From Tricholoma matsutake (Eukaryota; Basidiomycota; Agaricomycetes; Agaricales; Tricholomataceae): DNA of 64,000 bases. Position 1 is the first letter of the stretch; each line of letters opens with the position of its first letter. Position numbers and translations under genes: made by a program. The stretch spans positions 4,836,001 through 4,900,000 of the forward strand of contig AP026542.1 of assembly GCA_026075535.2 (NCBI GenBank), read 5' to 3'. This document shows, in pieces, positions 58,548 through 64,000 of the stretch. A model generated the notes under the pieces. That model ran no database searches. It saw only the letters and a program-made list of their open reading frames with translations, and was not told the DNA's origin.

Positions 58548-61500
58548 CAATTCCTAGATCACGGTGTAACATCCCAAGCATCCCTCTGGTAACTTATTTT
58601 CTGAGCCCCTTGGAGTGGATATTCGAAATCTATCCCAGTTTTCAAATGTCAGATCAAGATTAGGAGCACCATTGTATTCGCCAAATCATCGCCCAAAGAA
58701 TGATAGCGCCTCGGAACGGAACTAGTCTGTACACCCTTTATTGGGCACTCGACAGGAACGATTTCAGCAGCATATATCATGTACGAATTGGTGCGTCTTC
58801 CGTATATTAAGCTTTGATATCTATGGCAGGCACGCAATTAGTAGACTGACTAGGAATATGGGCGCTCTAATACGTGACAACTCTCAGGCTTAATCGCGAG
58901 TGAAGACACTGATTCCATCAGTAATGAATCTTGTCAATTGCATGTAAATTTGGCGCCATCGTGTCGCGTCACACTCCCGTGGGTAGGCGCTGGTGACAAC
59001 TTGAACTTTAAGCGCCGCATACTTAGCGGTGGACGACCATCTGCTTGCTTTTTTCGTATCAAAAGGTCGATCGATTCGTCAGTTCAATTCTAATGTCAGT
59101 CCAGGACACTTCGACATCGGGTCTAGGATAGTTTCCGCACAACTCAGGTCCAGCGATCATGGTGGATCATTGTTGCATAAATTCATACTTGGGCTCATCG
59201 TCGACTCTTCATTGGCATGTTGGAAGCAGGTCGGGTTTCAGCTATTGGATTGAACTTGTCATGTGCTTGTGCCGCGAACCTTTCCGCTAAGTTGGCGCTC
59301 ACGTCATTTTAACGTATCAAGTCTATGGCGATCTGTGGGCTTTCGATGACCAGGATTCCACTATCCCAAGCTTACAGAGGATATTTAATTCACCTTTCCT
59401 GCTATCGTATTTACGCGTATCCCAGCGGTATCTCTCAGGTGCTGCTAAGCAGACTGCCGTGACAGTCAAAATGGCTTCTATCCAATCGGGGCTGTTGGGC
59501 TTTTTTATCGGCTGCTTTAGGTCTGTGGAACCCGAAATCGCGTCATCTGGCCTCCCTCTTCGCACAGACTAAACTAAAAACAGATTATCAAGCGGTTGCA
59601 TTCCAATCAGTTTGGCTCAAACCCCTCCGTGCACCTATTTGGCCAAATCCTGATGTTGATCTTTAACGTGCTCAGACACGAGTTTGTGGATCCTGCTCGG
59701 TATTCTTACAATAGGCGGTTCGGAGCTTATCCCATCCCTACATCGACTTCAAACTGTTCAGATCCGATTGCTCCGGAGCGAGACGTCGCAAAAGGCGAAT
59801 TGTGTCTGGTCTCTTCAACGTTTGGGCCTGCAGGAATGGAGAATAGATAATTCTCCACGTTCAGGTAACGAACGGTTGGCGCAAGAGAAGAAGAGTACTT
59901 AGTAAGGCTAAGCCTGAGTCTACGCAGGATCTACACGAGAGTTTATGTTTTTAAGTCAGGTGGACCAATTTATATTATGTTCTCTCATGGCGAATGTAGC
60001 AGAAACGGTGAGCTCTGCAATTTTGTACAAACCATTCCATTTTGACAAGTTTCGAGTTTGACTATTTGCGACTCCTCAAAAAACCAAAAAACATACGATC
60101 TGGCAGGTCATATATTGCTCGATTGGTCTAACTCTTAGTTTCGACGTCTTTATAGTGTGCGGGAGGTAAACGCTTCCCCCGCCGTCATAAAGGCCTGTTC
60201 TTTTGCTGAGGACGTCAATTTTGAGCTGTACACGTATTCGCGGACCCTTTAACAACTTAACAACTTGCTCCAAGGAGTTGAAATTAATTTCGTTTACCTC
60301 TTTTCTTTCGCGACTTTCTAATTTATGCCATAAAGTAGCATGTGAGTGTCTGGTTCCTCATTCTAGCCCAGATCTATTCATTCAATAGTAGCTTCCAGGA
60401 GAGCTCAGGCATGTGTAGATCCACTAGCTTCATATCATTTTCTCCATTACTTGTTGCGTCCACAGGACATTTAATCTTGGGGGAACATTGATCTTCCCCT
60501 TCTCCTGACCTGCCCATGCCGTGATATATGTCAACGGCAAAGTGCTCTGGTCTACAACGTAGAGAGCAAACTTTATCTTCTAAGAGCCCTGGCCTTCGAT
60601 TCCTCGGAGCTGTTATCTACAATTCGCTCATGCGCTAAGTATTTCGGACGATATCTCGGCCTCATCCGTTTCATCAATAACATCTGATTATCTTGCCCTG
60701 TGGTTACTTGCGCTTGGAATCACGTACGTAAAAAAAAAAACGCTTCCCATGGCATTTTTGACTATGGAACGACGAAGAACATAGTGCCTGTGGGTTCGCG
60801 TGTGCATCGGGTGCATCGGGTGCAGCAGTTCTCGTTCCCATTTCGAAGCCGATTGAACGGTTCCCTCCCAAATAGCTCTAGAAGTCTTCGTTTCATGATG
60901 AGCCAACCTTGTTAGTTCGGACCCACCTTGTTGAGGTATCCGACGATGCCAATTTGTTCACACTTGTCAGACTTGCGATTGTACCTCGGACACGCCCCAG
61001 CCATGTTTTCTCTTCACTCGTGTTCGCTATGGCCATGTTGTGATGGCAAGATGGGCTGTAACCCATTTGTGATGTATGAAATACTTTTTGCATTTGTCGG
61101 TTGTTCGTTGTCTTCCTTCCATTGCGCCTTCTACAGCGCTGCGAACCTCATATTTCCTCGCAGTGTACCAAAACTTACCAAAATCTTCTTCCTACTGGCC
61201 TCGTTTACAGTGGCGTCCCAAAATGGCATGTTCCGAGTCCGATCTTGTCTGACCATGCCTTTCAACCTTCCTGATTTAGGGCCTCCTTTGTTCTAGCCGA
61301 GGTGCATGTTTGGTTCTGAGGTTGGCCACTGTTTGACCACCTCACATATTCATCTTAGCCTCGCCCCTTGGCGAGATGGCAATATAAAAATACCACGCAT
61401 TAGTTCCTGCCATCATAGACGACCCCCTCACGATCGGCGCTGTACGCTCAATTTACTTGCAATCATGCCCTGTTTCCAAACATGTATGAACCAATTTCTA

Positions 61501-61937
61501 CACAGATGACCACCGATTCACCGCCACTGAGCAGTGTTCGGAAGCAACCCAACAATCCAAACGTATCCCCAGCTCAGGCTATTGCTGATGCTTGGAAGCG
61601 AGAATCGGCGGAGAGTCAGGAAAAATGGCGCAGAATCGACGCGAACGTCAGACTACGATATAACTCGCCCCCTAGAAGCGATCCAAAGTCAAGGATGTAG
61701 CACTATATCTGAGGGTGAGAAAATCTAAGATTTCATTGTGTCATGTTAAAACCCAAATTTTTAGGTTCACCGACACACCCCCTAGTTTCACGCGTCGAGG
61801 GTGAAAACTTTGCGCGCCAAGGAACTAGTAAAGAAAGAAGCTGGACGATCCCTGGCGTGATATTTATTGAATCAAATCTGGTGTACTATTTGTTAGGATG
61901 GACTACATACCTGTTGTATATCAGCTGCCTCTGGCGG
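58548..61937. other. Gene-poor region, 3.4 kb
   Basis: Many short frames on both strands but none with a recognisable domain or a consistent splice pattern. A tandem GTGCATCGG pair lies at 60802-60819. A 65-codon frame at 61506-61700 (MTTDSPPLSS to DPKSRM) has a charged helix (QAIADAWKRESAESQEKWRR) that faintly recalls an HMG-box end but is too short to call. It may be a decayed region or contain lineage-specific non-coding RNA. Confidence 0.45.
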
Positions 61938-63776
61938 TTACTCTGGATCTTCGCCCCTGTCAGAATCTTCGTCGTCCTGATCTTCGTCATACTCCTCTTC
62001 TTCCTCAAGAGCCGCTTCTGCTTCTGCCTGAGCTTGAGCAGCAGCAGCAGCATTAGCTATGGCTTCCTCGAGCATCTTAGTTTGCTCATCTGACAGACCA
62101 TACATGGACAACGACGGGATGGAGACCGTAGACATATGATCGTTATTGTTCATGCTAGTCTCTGGGACGGGACTCGTGGCCCGCACTCCGGCAGATTGAG
62201 TTGTGCTGGAATCCAAGTGATCCTCAGCAGAAAGAGTCGGATTGACCTCAGGAGGCAAGTTTTGCAGCTGAGCACGAGCAATAACACTCGCTAAAGTGGC
62301 TTGACTTCCTGTGGGATCCATAGGTACAATAGCTTCCCCTATAGGTGAACCCAGAGCATTTCCTATGTGAGCTTGGAGTAATCTGTGTAGACTGATAACC
62401 GCAGACTGAATGCCAGAAATCACGGACGGTTGTATCTCGCCTTCTTCCACCTGCGAGCCATCATGGTGCCCAAGGTATGATGATGACCCAGTAGCCTTAC
62501 TTATCGCAAATCCATTCCATAACTTCGCTCTCCGCTCTTCTCTCATCGCTTCATCGCCGCTTTCTGTATTAAGTTCCACTTCCAGCACCTGTGCGTCAAC
62601 ACATCCCCCACCTTTGGATCCCCTGGCTTTACCACCATCTTTGTGCCGTTTGATAGCGTCCCGCCGAGAGAATACCTTGAGACATCCACCACATTTCCAT
62701 GCTTTCTTGTCATGCAATCTAACGTGGCGTTTGAGATCATGATTTCGAGCAAAGGATGCAGGACAGATTTTGCAGCGGAAGGGACGATGTAATGCGTGGA
62801 TGCGTTGGTGTGCGCGGAGACTATACAAGCGGGAGAACGTTTTTCGACAACCTGTAACGAGACAAGGATAAACTGCAGTCCCAATATCAGTGGGGCTGGG
62901 ACTGGGAAGCCATGGGTAGATAGGGTTGGGGGCGGGGGCGGGAGGTGGATTCTGGGAGTGAGTATCGGGTGTTTGGCCTATCTGAATCCCGCTGAGAACT
63001 CCCACGACTTGTATTAGACCACTGATCTCTTGAAGGGCATGCATGTCAGGTCCGCCCCCCGCGGAAGACGTTACTGCGAACAGAAACACTTGATGAAGTT
63101 GTAAACGTATGGAAGAAACAAGTTGCGAATCCAGGGACTGCGAAGACGACGTCCCAAACGCTTGTGCAATTACGCGTACTGCTTCAGTGACCTGAGTATG
63201 GAGGTCGAAGCTTGGCACATACTGGCGCTTGGGGGCTCGAGAATCATGTGAGTTGTGCCCTCCGTCCGTCTCTTCTCGTTTTCGTTTCCCTATGTCCAGT
63301 TGAATCGAGGAGGCGTTGGATTGCCGTAGAGCCCCAAATAAAGTTTCAGACCTTGCGAGTGAGACCATAACCTGGCTGAGAGGCATTGCGACACTCTTTT
63401 GTATGATTCCTGACGTCACAGCATTCTTCAATGCATCCAAAACGTTGCCTCCGCCAGGGATTGGCACCAGAGACGACGAAAGAGTCGAAGAAGCAAGAGG
63501 GTCGTTTTCGACGAAAGCGAGGATAGACTTTATTGTCATAATTGCGGCATCAGATTTCCGTATGGCAAAAGGACTGCCAGAGTCGACGGTCGTTGAACCA
63601 GAAGTCGGCTGGACAGCAGTTGCTCTACCGATGTCTGCCCACAATTCTTCACCTAAACGGCGAGCCATCTCTTGAGCATCTGCATCGATGTCATCGTCCC
63701 CATCTTCATCGTAATCCTCTTCTTCCTCTTCCAGTGATTCTGGTTTGTCGTCCGGGACCAACTGAGCAGAAGACAT
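61938..63776 (-). CDS. C2H2 zinc-finger transcription factor, Swi5/Ace2-like finger cluster
   Basis: An intronless 612-residue protein. Starts MSSAQLVPDDKPESL, preferred over an in-frame Met 36 codons upstream because the acidic stretch then begins the protein. An acidic N-terminus (EEEEEDYDEDGDDDIDAD) is followed by a helical region to residue 290. Three fingers: residues about 303-327 (YPCLVTGCRKTFSRLYSLRA), 333-355 (FRCKICPASFARNHDLKRHV) and 360-392 (WKCGGCLKVFSRRDAIKRHK), the last closing with Cys (C2HC). RNHDL in finger 2 and a C2HC finger 3 are the arrangement of Swi5/Ace2. The C-terminus has an Ala/Gln-rich coiled stretch and ends in a strongly acidic EEEEEYDEDQDDEDSDRG. Swi5/Ace2 kinship is inferred from the fingers only. 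Shares a 125-bp promoter with the next gene. Confidence 0.88.
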   Translation of the reverse strand: MSSAQLVPDDKPESLEEEEEDYDEDGDDDIDADAQEMARRLGEELWADIGRATAVQPTSGSTTVDSGSPFAIRKSDAAIMTIKSILAFVENDPLASSTLSSSLVPIPGGGNVLDALKNAVTSGIIQKSVAMPLSQVMVSLARSETLFGALRQSNASSIQLDIGKRKREETDGGHNSHDSRAPKRQYVPSFDLHTQVTEAVRVIAQAFGTSSSQSLDSQLVSSIRLQLHQVFLFAVTSSAGGGPDMHALQEISGLIQVVGVLSGIQIGQTPDTHSQNPPPAPAPNPIYPWLPSPSPTDIGTAVYPCLVTGCRKTFSRLYSLRAHQRIHALHRPFRCKICPASFARNHDLKRHVRLHDKKAWKCGGCLKVFSRRDAIKRHKDGGKARGSKGGGCVDAQVLEVELNTESGDEAMREERRAKLWNGFAISKATGSSSYLGHHDGSQVEEGEIQPSVISGIQSAVISLHRLLQAHIGNALGSPIGEAIVPMDPTGSQATLASVIARAQLQNLPPEVNPTLSAEDHLDSSTTQSAGVRATSPVPETSMNNNDHMSTVSIPSLSMYGLSDEQTKMLEEAIANAAAAAQAQAEAEAALEEEEEYDEDQDDEDSDRGEDPE

Positions 63777-63901
63777 TTGACGGCAGCACAGCCTCCAAAT
63801 TTTCATTATCTTATCAGCAACATTTGTACAAGTTTGGTTATTCCATTTGCAAAAATGAATGCAATATAGAAGCTGTAGCTTCAACGTTGTATTAACCGGA
63901 C
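63777..63901. promoter_or_regulatory. Short bidirectional promoter
   Basis: 125 bp between the start codons of the zinc-finger gene (minus) and the mitochondrial carrier gene (plus). Both core promoters must lie here or overlap the genes. No clear TATA box. Confidence 0.6.
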
Positions 63902-64000
63902 ATGTCGAAGACAGTAAAAGACCTGACGGCAGGGACTGCTGGCGGGATAGCCCAGGTAGATAATCTCTATTTGATTCCTTCCGTCATTTTGTCTACTGAT
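63902..64000 (+). CDS. Mitochondrial carrier family protein, first exon (3' part outside window)
   Basis: First exon 63902-63955 encodes MSKTVKDLTAGTAGGIAQ, then a GTAGAT donor; the window ends in the first intron. The DLTAGTAGGIAQ run matches the first helix of carnitine/amino-acid-type mitochondrial carriers (Ymc1, Crc1, Ort1 group). The signature PxD motif would be in the next exon. Subtype cannot be told from 18 residues. Confidence 0.75.
   Translation, partial: MSKTVKDLTAGTAGGIAQVDNLYLIPSVILSTD

Noticed and set aside
60928..61296. Plus-strand 122-codon frame with hydrophobic and Cys-rich parts
   Set aside because: No start context, domain or neighbouring exons; likely chance in a T-rich stretch.
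61506..61700. Small frame resembling an HMG-box tail
   Set aside because: Too short, and the diagnostic N-terminal RPxNAF part of an HMG box is absent; kept only as a remark in the gene-poor region.
1..64000. CRISPR arrays, bacterial operons, phage or IS elements
   Set aside because: The window is clearly fungal nuclear DNA; no such structures are visible.

Overview
The window looks like nuclear DNA of a filamentous basidiomycete, most likely an Agaricomycete. Nearly every gene is cut by several GT-AG introns of about 48-70 nt, the genes alternate strands with short gaps, and the products are fungal housekeeping proteins (ADA2, TSR1, septin, V-ATPase proteolipid, TFIIA) together with fungus-specific families (WOPR/Gti1-Pac2, palC, Ppg1). 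The genus cannot be told from the sequence. Coordinates of spliced genes run from start codon to stop codon; introns were placed by reading splice sites and protein phase by eye.

Layout. 1-8.5 kb (+): the 3' part of a Ser-rich protein, ADA2 and TSR1. 9.8-15 kb (-): a CLC-type Cl-/H+ exchanger and a Cdc11-type septin. 15.7-24.5 kb: an SDR with a hydrophobic tail, ARL3/ARFRP1 GTPase, V-ATPase c'' subunit, a CUE-domain protein, a Cys3/MetR-like bZIP factor and the splicing factor CWC24. 25.5-34.6 kb: a C2H2 factor, Ppg1 phosphatase, a membrane-anchored CRAL-TRIO protein, an RKM4-like SET methyltransferase and an intracellular LysM protein. 34.6-37.8 kb is gene-poor with one doubtful orphan gene. 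37.8-42.7 kb: glycolipid transfer protein, free methionine-(R)-sulfoxide reductase and cysteinyl-tRNA synthetase.

43.7-47.4 kb holds the most interesting locus: two adjacent same-strand paralogues of the WOPR (Gti1/Pac2/Wor1) family of developmental regulators. They share a C-terminal motif outside the DNA-binding domain. Gene 1 has a perfect match to the remembered Wor1-type core upstream, and gene 2 has a related palindrome. Behind them lies a 2.6 kb gene-poor stretch with a tandem duplication, a degenerate minisatellite-like array and hairpins.

50-58.5 kb: TFIIA large subunit, palC (ambient pH signalling), an intron-containing tRNA-Val(AAC), GPI-transamidase subunit PIG-U/Gab1, a membrane-anchored cysteine synthase and a CoA-binding protein. 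58.5-61.9 kb is gene-poor. The window ends with an intronless Swi5/Ace2-like zinc-finger factor that is divergent from the first exon of a mitochondrial carrier.

There is no operon logic. Several head-to-head pairs share short promoters (ARL3/VMA16, palC/tRNA/PIG-U, zinc finger/carrier) and several pairs converge with little space between them. I see no clear transposable element, no biosynthetic cluster and no bacterial-type transfer.
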